Assembly (NCBI RefSeq): GCF_002871915.2
Contig: NZ_CP126958.1
Location: forward strand, 1,922,001 to 1,986,000
DNA from: Aerococcus loyolae
Lineage (GTDB): Bacteria > Bacillota > Bacilli > Lactobacillales > Aerococcaceae
Reading direction: 5' to 3'
DNA length: 64,000 nt
Part shown: piece after piece, positions 52,332 through 62,417 of the stretch
Layout of the letters: every line of letters starts with the position of its first letter
How positions within the stretch are numbered: position 1 is the first letter of the stretch
The notes under the pieces: model-generated
What the model saw: only the letters and a program-made list of their open reading frames with translations
What the model was told of the DNA's origin: nothing
Databases searched by the model: none
Position numbers and translations under genes: made by a program

Positions 52332-54047
52332 CTAACCAATATGAAAGAAGTTTCGCAAGGCTTGGGCCCGACCTTGGCCGATAATGACGTCCAGTTGCCG
52401 GCCCTTAGCAATAGCAGCTAGATAAATGATTGCCCCCACACTAGCGAGTACCAGTAATTCTACCAGGGCACCCAGGCGATTTGGCTCACCAATAACGACC
52501 TTGAAGAAGATCAGTAAGAGCCCATCAACAACTAACATCAGCCCGCTGGCCTTCAAGGCTCCCGATAAACGACTTAAAATGGACTTGATGCCGAGTTGGA
52601 CTTGGGAGCGGATGACGAGCAAGTAATAAATACACATGTAAGCGAAGGCCAGGATAGAAGCATACATCGCTCCCTCACTGCCAAAGACTGCTAAGAGTGG
52701 GAATTGAACGATCAACTTCATCGCTACCCCCAGCACAATACCAATCATGGCCGCTTTCTGTTTGTCCATCGCTTGTAGCATCATCACCAAGATGGAGAAA
52801 AGTCCCATGGGAATCGCCATCACGGAAGAAATCTGTAAGTACCATTCACCCAGGGGATCATAAATTCCATAGAGGAGTTGGTAAACCGGCCCAGCCACAA
52901 GCGCCATTCCTAGTGATGCCGGCAACATGACCAAGCTAAAGAGATTCAAAGTATGGAGAATCACTTCCCGAGTCTTAGTGAAACTTGCCCGAACACGTTG
53001 GGTCAGTTTTGCTCGTTGATACTGGGTCAATTCCCGGATATAGGTATCCGTCACCACAGGGACCGAAGTCGAAGCAATGGCTGTCGCAAAGGAGAGAATA
53101 ATCTGAATCACCCGTCTGGCATTAGCGTTAAAGACCCCATATTGATAGACCAGCTGGTCATGGGCCAAGTCACTCACCTCTTGCATAATCGGCATGTAGG
53201 TGTTCATATCAATCAGATTAATAACTTCAATAATTGAACCGGTAATCACAAAGGGAATGGCCACTCGCACAATCTCGAATAGGAGACTTTTGGTGGAGAC
53301 TGTATTGGTATCCACATAGCCTTCAGGCAGCTGGTAGCGTTGGCGATCCTTGAGGTAATAGAAAACCAAGGTAATAATCGCCACCACTGCCCCAATAAAG
53401 GCAGCAAAGGTAGAGTGTCCCACGGCCGCTGCCACCGAACCGCCTAATAATTGACGGATTACATAAACCGCCACCAACATATAAGCCACCCGGGCGATCT
53501 GCTCAGTAACCTGGGAAATGGCGCTCTGTTTCATCTCGAGATAGGCTTGAAAGCCCCCTCTAAGAATCGATAGGAGGGGAATCACCGCAAGAGCTGGAAC
53601 CAGAGACCGAATCACTAAGACCACATCTTCTTCCCGAGCTGCCGGCAGGTTTTGTGACAAAGCCGGGGCAGCTAGATAGAGCAGTAGGGCACAGACCAAG
53701 CCTGTGATGGTCATCAAAATCGTCCCACTCTTAAAAAGCCGCCGACTAGTTCCATACTCTCCCCGGGCCATGTAGTTAGTCATCTGCTTAGAAATCGCCG
53801 CAGGCACCCCGGCAATGGCAACCGATAAGAAAATCAAATAATAATTGTAACCAATACTATACAAGGCATTGGCCTGGGTCCCGGTATGGGGGTCACCAAT
53901 CCAACGCATCCAAGGAATAATATAGAGGACCCCGATAATCCGTGAGACCATACTGGATATAGACATCCAGGCCGATCCTTCATTGAGTTTAGCTTTTGCG
54001 CGTTCTTCCTGCTTGATGGCTTCCAGGTCTTTTTTATTTTGTGGCAT
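52332..54047 (-). CDS. MurJ/YtgP-like lipid flippase (MATE/MOP superfamily)
   Basis: The 571-residue polytopic protein has about 14 membrane helices and a charged N-terminus. It resembles the PST/MurJ group (Bacillus YtgP). Segments such as GSAWMSISSMVSRIIGVLYI and SLGMALVAGPVYQLLYG are typical. It probably flips lipid II or a polysaccharide lipid across the membrane. Its location next to FemX-type and wall genes supports a wall role. No AGGAGG-type site is clear before the ATG at 54047. Confidence 0.85.
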   Translation of the reverse strand: MPQNKKDLEAIKQEERAKAKLNEGSAWMSISSMVSRIIGVLYIIPWMRWIGDPHTGTQANALYSIGYNYYLIFLSVAIAGVPAAISKQMTNYMARGEYGTSRRLFKSGTILMTITGLVCALLLYLAAPALSQNLPAAREEDVVLVIRSLVPALAVIPLLSILRGGFQAYLEMKQSAISQVTEQIARVAYMLVAVYVIRQLLGGSVAAAVGHSTFAAFIGAVVAIITLVFYYLKDRQRYQLPEGYVDTNTVSTKSLLFEIVRVAIPFVITGSIIEVINLIDMNTYMPIMQEVSDLAHDQLVYQYGVFNANARRVIQIILSFATAIASTSVPVVTDTYIRELTQYQRAKLTQRVRASFTKTREVILHTLNLFSLVMLPASLGMALVAGPVYQLLYGIYDPLGEWYLQISSVMAIPMGLFSILVMMLQAMDKQKAAMIGIVLGVAMKLIVQFPLLAVFGSEGAMYASILAFAYMCIYYLLVIRSQVQLGIKSILSRLSGALKASGLMLVVDGLLLIFFKVVIGEPNRLGALVELLVLASVGAIIYLAAIAKGRQLDVIIGQGRAQALRNFFHIG

Positions 54048-54301
54048 TCTTACTCTCCCAAAATTCTCTGCATGTGTTTGATAGATTCATAATCTAACTT
54101 ATTGTACTGAAATTTAGCCATCAATTCAATATAACTTCCCTGGTTGGCGCGAGCAAGACTCCCTTCTCCATGTCCTTTTCTAAAAATCACCTGGGTTTTC
54201 GCCCATTTTTTGCTATAATGGGGTCAGTTTGACCAGATTCTGCTGAATTGAAGGAGCAGAAGTAAGATAAGATAAAACAAAAGATTTAGTAAAGGATTAT
54301 T

Positions 54302-55546
54302 ATGCTATTTACAGAAATTTCAGCCCAAGCCCTTGAAGACTACCAAGCAAGCCATCCCCACCGTCACTTTTTCACCCAGGGAGCGGACTATCAACGCCTG
54401 GCCACCAGCAACCAAACCACTTCCAAAATCCTGGCCGCAGTCGAAGGCGAAGAGATTCTCGCTTATGCCATCTTCATCTACTATCCCTACAAAAAATTTT
54501 TCTATAAGGTGACGACTCAATTCGGCCCGATTATGGATTATAGTAACCAAGACTTGGTCGCTTTCTACTTTGAACACTTAAAAAATTACTTTAAGAAGAA
54601 TTGGCGGGTCCTCTGCCTGCGAGTGAATCCTTTCTTGAATGAGCGTTATTTCTCTGATGTCGATTTCATCAAAGCAAATCCCCAAGCCGAAAACGTTGAT
54701 CAGATCCTACAAGCAAAAGGCTATGACAAGACCGACCACGATCTCTTCGATGATCCTACCCTAGCTACCCGTTGTGTCTTTAGCAAAGACTTGACCGGTC
54801 TCACACAGGATAATCTCTTGAAGAATGTCTCCCAAATCGCCCGCTACACCATCAATCGCACCATCAAAGAAGGCGTCCAAGTCAGGCCCTTAGCGATTGA
54901 CGACGCGAGCGACTGCCAAATCCTCGATGCCATTAACCAAGAAACCTCCGAACGGATTGGTTTTGAACTCAGAGACGCTCAGTACTTTAAAAATCTCAAA
55001 AACGTCTTAAAAGATGACCTGATTCTCGCCCTGGCCTATATTGATTGTGACTACTTCGTCAGTCAGACCCATGCAACCATCGAGAAGCTCAAAGCAGACC
55101 GCCAAGAATTAGAAGAAAAGCTGGCCCAGGGCAAGGTCAACCGTAAAAAGACCAATAACAAAATCAAAGAACTCAATGAAAATATCGGTATTTGGGAAAA
55201 TAAAATTGACAAAATACAAAAATTAAAGGCAGAAGAAGGTAATATCGTCAACTTGGCCTGTGCCAGCTTCATCCAGTCAGGAGAAGACTTTATTTATTTC
55301 TCTAGTGGTGCTTTCAGCAAGTTTACCCGTTTTGAAGGCAGCTCGGCCATACTCTACCACATGCTCCTAGAAGCCATTCGTCAGGACTTTAAGTACTTTA
55401 ATTTCTACGGCACCAGTTCCGACTTCTCTGAAGAGGGCCCCGACTATGGCGTCCTCCAGTTCAAGCGTAGCTTCAACGGGAATATTGAATGGTTCATGGC
55501 CAACTACGAATTACGAAACGCCCTAGGTAAGATTGTTAACTGGTAA
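54302..55546 (+). CDS. FemX/MurN-family aminoacyltransferase (second copy)
   Basis: The 414-residue FemABX protein has an N-terminal half with AYAIFIYYPYKKFFYKV and a helical hairpin around residues 255-305 (KAEEGN, KADRQELEEKLAQ). The C-terminal block is YFNFYGTSSDFSEEGPDYG. It is divergent from the flippase gene. With the FemX at 42074 it may complete a two-residue bridge, as MurM and MurN do. An extended -10 promoter (TGCTATAAT) lies near 54212-54220. Confidence 0.9.
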   Translation: MLFTEISAQALEDYQASHPHRHFFTQGADYQRLATSNQTTSKILAAVEGEEILAYAIFIYYPYKKFFYKVTTQFGPIMDYSNQDLVAFYFEHLKNYFKKNWRVLCLRVNPFLNERYFSDVDFIKANPQAENVDQILQAKGYDKTDHDLFDDPTLATRCVFSKDLTGLTQDNLLKNVSQIARYTINRTIKEGVQVRPLAIDDASDCQILDAINQETSERIGFELRDAQYFKNLKNVLKDDLILALAYIDCDYFVSQTHATIEKLKADRQELEEKLAQGKVNRKKTNNKIKELNENIGIWENKIDKIQKLKAEEGNIVNLACASFIQSGEDFIYFSSGAFSKFTRFEGSSAILYHMLLEAIRQDFKYFNFYGTSSDFSEEGPDYGVLQFKRSFNGNIEWFMANYELRNALGKIVNW

Positions 55547-55585
55547 GCTTAACGAGACGACTGGCTTGACGACTAACAATGATAA

Positions 55586-55630
55586 GAAAAGCGTTGATAC
55601 GATCTGAAGAAGACCTATCAACGCTTTTTC
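55586..55630. terminator. Terminator between FemX and pepT
   Basis: AAAAGCGTTGAT pairs with ATCAACGCTTTTTC and works in both directions. Confidence 0.85.
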
Positions 55631-55692
55631 TGTTGCTTGCTATTTTATTGTCAGCATGGTCTTTCAACCATCTTGATTAACTATAAGCCTAC

Positions 55693-56913
55693 TTAGCCTC
55701 TAATAATAGCGACAATAACGTCTCGCAAGGCTTGGAGACCTTCAACGCTGACGAATTCATATTGGCCGTGGAGGTTTTCCCCGCCAGTAAAGATATTAGC
55801 GGTAGGTAGGCCCTTGAAGTTGAAGACACAACCATCCATGCCGCCACGGAAGGGTTGGATATCAGGCGCAATCCCACAGTCCCGGTAGGCTTTTAGGGCC
55901 CGTTCCATCACATAAGGGTGCTGGTCGAGCACTTCTTTAATGTTCTGGTACTGGTCAGACATTTCATAACGGATCCGAGGCCGCTTGTACTGGCGGTTAA
56001 TCTGATCCACTACCTGGGCAAATATTTCCTTACGGGCTTGGAATTTCTCCTGGTCGTGGTCGCGGATAATAAAGACTTGGTGGACTTGGCCGAGGTCCCC
56101 ACTTTGCTGGGTGAGCATGAAATAACCCTCATAGCCCTCCGTCTCTTCGGGTACCTGACCCTTAGGCAAGTCATTAACGATTTGGGCAGCTAAGTGCAAG
56201 GGGTTAATGGCATTGCCCTTGGAAGAGCCGGGATGGACACTCTTGCCTTCAATCCAGACTTCCACCTGGGCCGCGTTAAAGGTTTCCCCTTCAATCTTAC
56301 CGACCCGACCCGAGTCAGGCGTATAGGCAAAGTCTGCCCCAAAGCCCTCCACGTCAAAGCGGTAAGCGCCCAATAAACCAATCTCTTCATCCACCACAAA
56401 GGCGATCCGCACCTTGCCATGCTCGATTTCGGGATGGTCTAAAAGATACTCCATGGCGCCAATAATCCCCACCATGCCGGCCTTGTCGTCGGCCCCAAGC
56501 AAGGTGGTGCCATCACTAGTGATTAGAGTCTGGCCGACATAATCCTTGAGGAAGGGAAATTCAGCCACTTCCATAACAATTCCTTCCGCCTCATTTAAGA
56601 CCAAATCCTCCCCATCATAATTTTCATGAACCTGGGGCTGGATATTTTCCGCATTAAAATCCGCCGTGTCCACGTGGGCAATGAAGCCAATCACCGGTAA
56701 GTCGGCATTGGTATTGGCCTCCAAAGTGGCCGTTACACAGGCCCGCTGGCGGTCAAAATCGACCTGACTCAGTCCCAATGCTTCCAGTTCCCCAGCAATC
56801 ATTTCTAAGAAGTCCAACTGACTTTTAGTGCTGGGAAAGGTCTCACTATACATATCCGAACGGGTATTGACCTTAGCATAACGGATAAAACGCTGACTTA
56901 AACTCTCACTCAT
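55693..56913 (-). CDS. pepT: Peptidase T (tripeptidase)
   Basis: The 406-residue metallopeptidase of family M20B has VIGFIAHVDTADFNAENI (metal ligands), GADDKAGMVGI, and VDEEIGLLGAYRFD (catalytic Glu). It removes the N-terminal residue of tripeptides in the cytoplasm. It is next to oppA on the same strand, fitting peptide use. Confidence 0.95.
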   Translation of the reverse strand: MSESLSQRFIRYAKVNTRSDMYSETFPSTKSQLDFLEMIAGELEALGLSQVDFDRQRACVTATLEANTNADLPVIGFIAHVDTADFNAENIQPQVHENYDGEDLVLNEAEGIVMEVAEFPFLKDYVGQTLITSDGTTLLGADDKAGMVGIIGAMEYLLDHPEIEHGKVRIAFVVDEEIGLLGAYRFDVEGFGADFAYTPDSGRVGKIEGETFNAAQVEVWIEGKSVHPGSSKGNAINPLHLAAQIVNDLPKGQVPEETEGYEGYFMLTQQSGDLGQVHQVFIIRDHDQEKFQARKEIFAQVVDQINRQYKRPRIRYEMSDQYQNIKEVLDQHPYVMERALKAYRDCGIAPDIQPFRGGMDGCVFNFKGLPTANIFTGGENLHGQYEFVSVEGLQALRDVIVAIIRG

Positions 56914-56982
56914 CCTATGACTCCTTTCTTCTGGACGGGATTCTTTTCTATCATTTTAAAACCCCGCCAGTCTTATCGCTAG

Positions 56983-58614
56983 CTAATTTTCAACTAATTC
57001 TGCTTGACGGAAATCATACTTGGCCCCCACTGAATGGTAGACAAAGCCCTTGAGATTAGGATTACGTAAATGGCCTTCATAAGGATGGTAGAGGACGATG
57101 AAGCCACAATCATCAATCATAGTGTTTTGGGCTTCAATCATGTCTTGCCAGCGTTGGTCCACATCTGCCGCATGTTCCCCTTCAGCTAAGTCGAGCAGCT
57201 CATTGACCTTAGGATTATTGTAGTCCCCGAAATTCGCCGTGGTCTTGGTATTTAATATGTCTAAGAGGTTGATAGCATCCGGTAAGATCGCTGCCCAACC
57301 CGATAAGAAGAGGTCAAAATTCTTCTTGCCCGCTTCAGCCAGGGCCGTTTGTTTTGGCATGGTGCGAATATCTACGGTAAGGCCTTCCAATTCATTTTGC
57401 CATTGGCCTTGCAAGTATTGGGCCACGAGCTTGGTTTGCGAGTCATCGTAAGTTAAGATTTCAAAATGGAACTGGTCCTGACCCAATTCTTTTTTGGCCT
57501 GGTCTAAGGCCTCTTTGGCGGCCTCAACATCATAACGTAAGGCCTGGTCCACATCCCCAGCATCATCAGCAAAGTCATTGCCGGTATTGGGATGTTTGAC
57601 AAAGTCATGAGGCACAAAATTCTTAGCAGGCACTGACCCATCCGCCAAGACCCCACTAGCCAATTGGTCTCGGTCAATCACCAATGATAAAGCCTTTCTG
57701 AAGTTCTCATTCTTAAATTCTGGCCGTTTGTTGTAATTCATATGGACCAAATTCGTCGCCGCTTGCGGTTCAACCACAAAGTTGTCAGACCCATTCAATT
57801 GCTTGGCAGTTTCTCCGGTAATGAAGACATCATCCACTTCGCCGTTTTCAAAGAGGTTGAGGGCAGTTGGCACTTCCTTAATCACCTGGAAGTCAACCGT
57901 TTGAGGTTTGACATTGTCCTTGTCCCAATAATTATCGTTCTTCACCAATTGCCAGGTTTGACTAGAGCCGTCCCAGTTTTCTAAGGTAAAGGGCCCATTG
58001 TAGAGCATCTTGTCACTAGAGGTCCCGTATTCTTCACCATGTTCTTCCACAAAGGCTTGGTTTTGCGGATAGAAAGGCGCAAAAGCGACCACAGAGAGGA
58101 AATAAGATACCGGTTGATTAAGCTGGACTTCAAAAGTCTTATCATCGATGGCTTTCACCCCTAATTCTTCAACTGGCTTCTTCCCTTTAGCCGCCGCTTC
58201 ACCATTGACAATATCAGCGAACATATAGGCATAACGAGCCGCCTTATCCGGATTGACAGCCGTTTGCCAGGCATACACAAAGTCATGGGCGGTAACAGGC
58301 TGGCCATTGGACCACTTGGCATCGCGGAGATGGAAGGTGTAGGTCTTGCCATCTTCAGAAATATCGGTCTTTTCTGCTATAGCAGGGATCGGCTGGTTGT
58401 CAGCGTCCAAGCGGTACAAGCCTTCCACCGTGTTACCCAAGACGCTAAAAGTCTCAATATCGCCCACAATGAGGGTATCTAGGGTGGATAATTCGTTCTT
58501 CACCCCCATTTTGATGGGACGGTCTTCCTGGGAAGTCCCCCCCGAACATCCTGTTAATACGAGTGCTGCAAGTATAAAAACTAGCAAAGCCTGCTGAAAT
58601 TTCTTCCATCGCAT
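56983..58614 (-). CDS. oppA: Oligopeptide ABC transporter substrate-binding lipoprotein
   Basis: The 543-residue protein has a lipobox (LVLTGCSGG, cysteine residue 23) and the SBP_bac_5 fold, with DGKTYTFHLRDAKWSNGQPVTAHDF in segments and LFENGEVDDVFI. I start at the ATG at 58614, seven bases after AAAGGAGG. No OppBCDF genes follow, so it is an orphan receptor for a distant transporter. pepT lies downstream in the same direction and may process what it binds. Confidence 0.93.
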   Translation of the reverse strand: MRWKKFQQALLVFILAALVLTGCSGGTSQEDRPIKMGVKNELSTLDTLIVGDIETFSVLGNTVEGLYRLDADNQPIPAIAEKTDISEDGKTYTFHLRDAKWSNGQPVTAHDFVYAWQTAVNPDKAARYAYMFADIVNGEAAAKGKKPVEELGVKAIDDKTFEVQLNQPVSYFLSVVAFAPFYPQNQAFVEEHGEEYGTSSDKMLYNGPFTLENWDGSSQTWQLVKNDNYWDKDNVKPQTVDFQVIKEVPTALNLFENGEVDDVFITGETAKQLNGSDNFVVEPQAATNLVHMNYNKRPEFKNENFRKALSLVIDRDQLASGVLADGSVPAKNFVPHDFVKHPNTGNDFADDAGDVDQALRYDVEAAKEALDQAKKELGQDQFHFEILTYDDSQTKLVAQYLQGQWQNELEGLTVDIRTMPKQTALAEAGKKNFDLFLSGWAAILPDAINLLDILNTKTTANFGDYNNPKVNELLDLAEGEHAADVDQRWQDMIEAQNTMIDDCGFIVLYHPYEGHLRNPNLKGFVYHSVGAKYDFRQAELVEN

Positions 58615-58657
58615 CACTATTCCTCCTTTAACTTAATTTTTTAGTAAAATTTATCCT

Positions 58658-58666
58658 ATTATAACA
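58658..58666 (-). promoter_or_regulatory. oppA extended -10 promoter
   Basis: TGTTATAAT on the minus strand, 44 bases before the oppA start. Confidence 0.5.
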
Positions 58667-58752
58667 AATTGTCAAACTATTTGTGCAATAACTTGAGTAA
58701 TTAAGAAGAACTACATTATGAAAAATGAGACATTCATGCTCTTTTCAACAAT

Positions 58753-58797
58753 AAAAAAGTGCTTAGACCCATGTTATCTACACAGGTCTAAGCACCT
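58753..58797 (-). terminator. Terminator of the surface-protein gene
   Basis: GTGCTTAGACC pairs with GGTCTAAGCAC, followed by TTTTTTATT on the minus strand. Confidence 0.85.
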
Positions 58798-59084
58798 TTG
58801 GAGTGAGCTTTGAAATATCATTTAGTTTTCAACAATTTTTCTTACAATGTGTCCATTTGGTCATCTTATTCCACGCTTAAATCTCAGCGCTTGGATTTCT
58901 TATTCTTCCCCAGCCAAGCGAAAAGACACCCTACAAAGACTGCTCCGAATCCTAAAGCGATCCAATCCCTAGTCCCTCGATCCAATCCCATCCGAGGTAA
59001 GTCTGCTTGTTTAGAAACTTGTTTTTGAGACGGTTGGGAGCATTCAGCTGGCCGAGAGGTCCTTGCAGCCACTTGATCCACTTT

Positions 59085-59470
59085 CTCAGTGGTCATCGGC
59101 GGACTTTCTGGTTCCTGTGGTATGTCCAGCGGTGTCACGGGTGGTGTTTCCGGTTCCTCTGGTGTGTCCGGTGGTGTCACAGGTGGTGTTTCTGGTTCCT
59201 CTGGTGTGTCCGGTGGTGTCACGGGTGGTGTTTCTGGTTCCTCTGGTGTATTCGGTGGCGTCACCGGTGGACTTTCCGGTTCTTTCGGTGTGTCCGGTGG
59301 TGTCACGGGTGGTGTTTCTGGTTCCTCTGGTGTATTCGGTGGTGTCACAGGTGGACTTTCTGGTTCCTTCGGTGTGTCCGGCGGTGTCACGGGCGGATTT
59401 TCCGGTTCTTCCGGCGTCTCTGGCGGCGTCACCGGTGGACTTTCTGGTTCTTCCGGTTTTTCTGGAGGAT
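59085..59470 (-). repeat. 42-nt tandem repeat encoding the Pro/Glu stalk
   Basis: About nine copies of a 14-residue unit (P-D/E/N-T-P-E/K-EPE-S/T/N-PPVTP) form the stalk. Alternating D and N units show a higher-order 84-nt period. The repeat keeps all frames open, which explains the long overlapping ORFs on the other strand. Confidence 0.85.
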
Positions 59471-61000
59471 AGGCTTGGTTAACTACTGTGAGGCCATCCT
59501 TCATCGTCCCTTGGTAAGTCACTTTAAATTCTTGCCCAGCGACTTGGATTGCCCCCTTATCTTCGCCCACTTCTTTCACACTATATGCATAGGCTTGAGG
59601 CTTTTCTAGGGATTCATAGACAGGTAGATCCTTGAAAGAGCCGGTCCATTGATTGTCACGAGATAAAACAAGCGTCTTCCCACTGGCTTGACCATCGCGA
59701 TAGAGTTCAACTGCAATCTTATCTACTGGAGCACTAAGGATCTCAGATTGTGCGTCCAACCAAGTCTTAGTCACTTTAAGCTCTCGGGTTGGCGGGGACA
59801 TTGGCGTCCAGCTAGGGATTTCTTGGTTGAGAATGGTAAAGCCGTCTTTCACCGTCCCTTGATAAGTTACCTTGAACCAGCGCCCTGCGACTTGAATCGC
59901 ATCCTTGTTTTCTCCTACTTCTTTAATACTGTATTCGTAGGCTTTCGGCTGCTCAATAGATGCATAAACTGGCAGCTCCTTGAAGGAACCGCGCCATTGA
60001 TTTTCAGCCGACAAGGTAACTCGCTTAGCGGTCAGTTCACCATCACGGTAGAGTGCCACTTCGATCTTATTTACTGGAGCGCTAAGGGGCGCCGCTTGGG
60101 CATTCAACCAAAGCTTGGTCACTTTCACTTCTCGGGTCGGCGGAATCATTGGCGTCCAGGATGGGGTCTCCGTGTTGATAATTTGGAAACCTTGACTAGG
60201 ATCATCTGCAGCATTTTGCTTGATTTCCGTCCGATACCCTGCGAAGGCTGCTTCTTCCACTGTATAGTCAATTCGACTACCGTCTGACTTGAATTTAGCC
60301 AAATTGTCAAAAGTATACTTCCAATCATTGGCTTGGGAGAGTTTGACTTCTCTAATCTTTTTGCCATCTGCCTTTAGGAAAACGCTGACCTCTTTTAAAG
60401 CCTTTCCCTTCCAAAGTTTCATCACAGGAATAGCGAATTTTTCTTCCAATTTTTTATTAGGAATCGATTTAATCGCCAACTTCCGCTGACTGTCGAAGTC
60501 TTCGGGCTCGATAGCTACCGGGCTAGGGTCCAATTGATAACCTGCCGGCGCTTGCGTTTCTTTCAAGGTGTAGGCATCTCTGAGCAGGTTTTTAATGACG
60601 ATTTCTCCTGCTTGGTTGCTTTCATACTCCCCAATAACAGCGCCGGTACGGTTACGAATCAGCTCAAATTTAGCCCCTGCTAGTCCCTTATTAGGATCAT
60701 TCTTATCCGACTTAAGGATTTTAATTTGGTAAACATAGCCCTGGGCCTTACCCCCAGCAGAAAGGTAGCGATAACGACTGATGCCTTCTTCTTTGTGAAT
60801 CCCATCGCCAGTCAGTCGCACATAATTATTAATGACTTCCCCATCCAGGGCTTGGTAGCCAATGCGCGCTCGATAAGTGATCATCAAGCCTTGGTCAGCC
60901 CTTAGACGGCCAAAGTGAATCTTGAAACTTTTACCGTTTTCTCCCCAAATAAGGTTAACTTGTGGGGTCACATTCAGTCCGTTGTCAAAATCAAAATCAC

Positions 61001-61006
61001 TTTTTT
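61001..61006 (-). other. Six-A homopolymer at the frameshift
   Basis: GATAAAAAAGTG on the gene-sense strand. Seven As would keep the frame. Confidence 0.7.
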
Positions 61007-62296
61007 ATCGTTCCAGCGCCATTTTCCTTTATAGACGCGCAAGCTATCCTTCAGGTATTCTACCTTTTCGCTTTGTAGAGTATCTGAAAGGGTCCCATTA
61101 ACAATGTTTTGTCCCTTACGATTTACAGAGATACGATACTGGATAATATTATCCCCTTGCCAGCTTTTCCAAGCATCCTTTTGTAGGGGGTAATAGCGGG
61201 GCTTTATAGCACCTTGCCAACGGATATTCCCCGCAAAGATTAGCTTATTACCAATTTGAAAGTGTAAAGGAATCTTTCTGGCTTGCTTCTCCTTGAGATG
61301 GTCCACCCGGGTGAAAAAATATAAGGTCCCCCTGATTCCAGAATGCTTTTCGACATAGTCGGTATAGGAGAGGGTAAGGGTTTTATAGCGTGGATTAACC
61401 TGCCCCCTAGCAACTACTGCTCCCCTAGCATCCTTGACCCCAAAGCGATTAGGGGTGTCTTTAAAAACGAGAGCCTTGGGTAAGCGGATGGTGGTGGTAT
61501 CACCGGCTTTAATGGTATTATCCGGTAGTTGAAAGTCCATATTGACCTTCATTGTCATCCATTGGTAGGCACTATCCACTTTCTGCCCATTTGCCTTAGT
61601 TATTCTCACCCGTTTAATGATGTTGTCATGCTGCTGGGGAGCACTTCTTAGTCCCACATCCACAGCTTGGTCGAGTAGCTCTTCTGAATTGGCCTCTTCC
61701 CTTGCGACTCCTAGTTCAGCGGGCTTCTCGCTGGGCTTTGCTAGTGTTTCATCCTTAGGCATTTCTGTCTCAGGATGACTAGTCACCTGCCCTTCTCCCA
61801 CTCTTGCTGCGGTCGCTTGAATGTTCCTGGTTTTTTCCTTTTCTGTCGCTGGTTCTTGGTCGCCTCCTTCTTTTAAATGACCAGCTTCCTGTCTAGTCGT
61901 ATCTGCCTTGATCATAGAATTTACTTCTTTGTGAGTATCGGGACTTGGACTGGACCGGTCCTTCATCTCACTTATTGCCATTACTTCCTGATTAGCAGTG
62001 GAAGGTCCCAACTCCTCTGCCTCCACTAAGGTCGGCATGAAGCTGAAACATAGCATTGCTATTGCCAATAATAAAGCAGTAAATCCCCTCTTCATTTGTC
62101 ACTCCTCCTATATCAAATTTTCAAGCAATCAAAAGTTCTTAAGCAAAAAGATATCGGTTAATAAAACCAGGATATTATTAACCATTTTTGCCCAAGCTTT
62201 TCCGCTTTTGACTTAGGAAAAGGCATCATGATACCAATCATTTCTGTTTTTACACATTTATTTTAGCATGTTAATTCTATAAAAACTATTTAAAAT

Positions 62297-62310
62297 TGAA
62301 AACGTTTTAA
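62297..62310 (-). promoter_or_regulatory. cre-like site upstream of the adhesin gene
   Basis: TGAAAACGTTTTAA matches the palindromic cre TGAAAACGTTTTCA at 13 of 14 positions. It lies upstream of an extended -10 candidate (TGCTAAAAT at about 62263-62271, minus strand). Confidence 0.4.
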
Positions 62311-62346
62311 TTTAGTTCATCTTTTATTAAGTATCATTTATTAAGT

Positions 62347-62392
62347 AAAAAACTGCTAGGACTTATTTATTCGCTTAAGTCCTAGCAGTTTT
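62347..62392. terminator. Terminator after the rsmG repeat array
   Basis: AAAACTGCTAGGACTTA pairs with TAAGTCCTAGCAGTTTT, symmetric. Confidence 0.85.
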
Positions 62393-62417
62393 ACAAGCAG
62401 AGGCGCTTGTCGCACTC

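Larger units (their letters stand above)
58884..62095 (-). pseudogene. LPxTG-like adhesin gene, split by a frameshift (phase-off or pseudogene)
   Basis: The first part (62095 to 60974, 373 codons) encodes a signal peptide, a polar region and an MSCRAMM-like Ig adhesion domain, and then stops. The second part continues in the next frame to 58884. Adding one base to a six-A run at 61001-61006 restores a single frame of 1071 codons, with DKKSDFDFDNGLNV across the joint. Downstream are a prealbumin-like domain, two Cna_B-like domains (VTKLWLNAQ and VTKTWLDAQ), a proline-rich 14-residue repeat stalk, LPRMG, a membrane helix and KNKKSKR. It would be a wall-anchored fibrous adhesin. Confidence 0.85.

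Noticed and set aside
58716..58810. Short plus-strand ORF starting MKNETFMLFS
   Set aside because: No ribosome-binding site, and it runs through the adhesin terminator.
59007..59609. Long plus-strand ORFs rich in Val/Ser/Gly across the adhesin stalk
   Set aside because: They are shadows of a 42-nt tandem repeat, which keeps all frames open.
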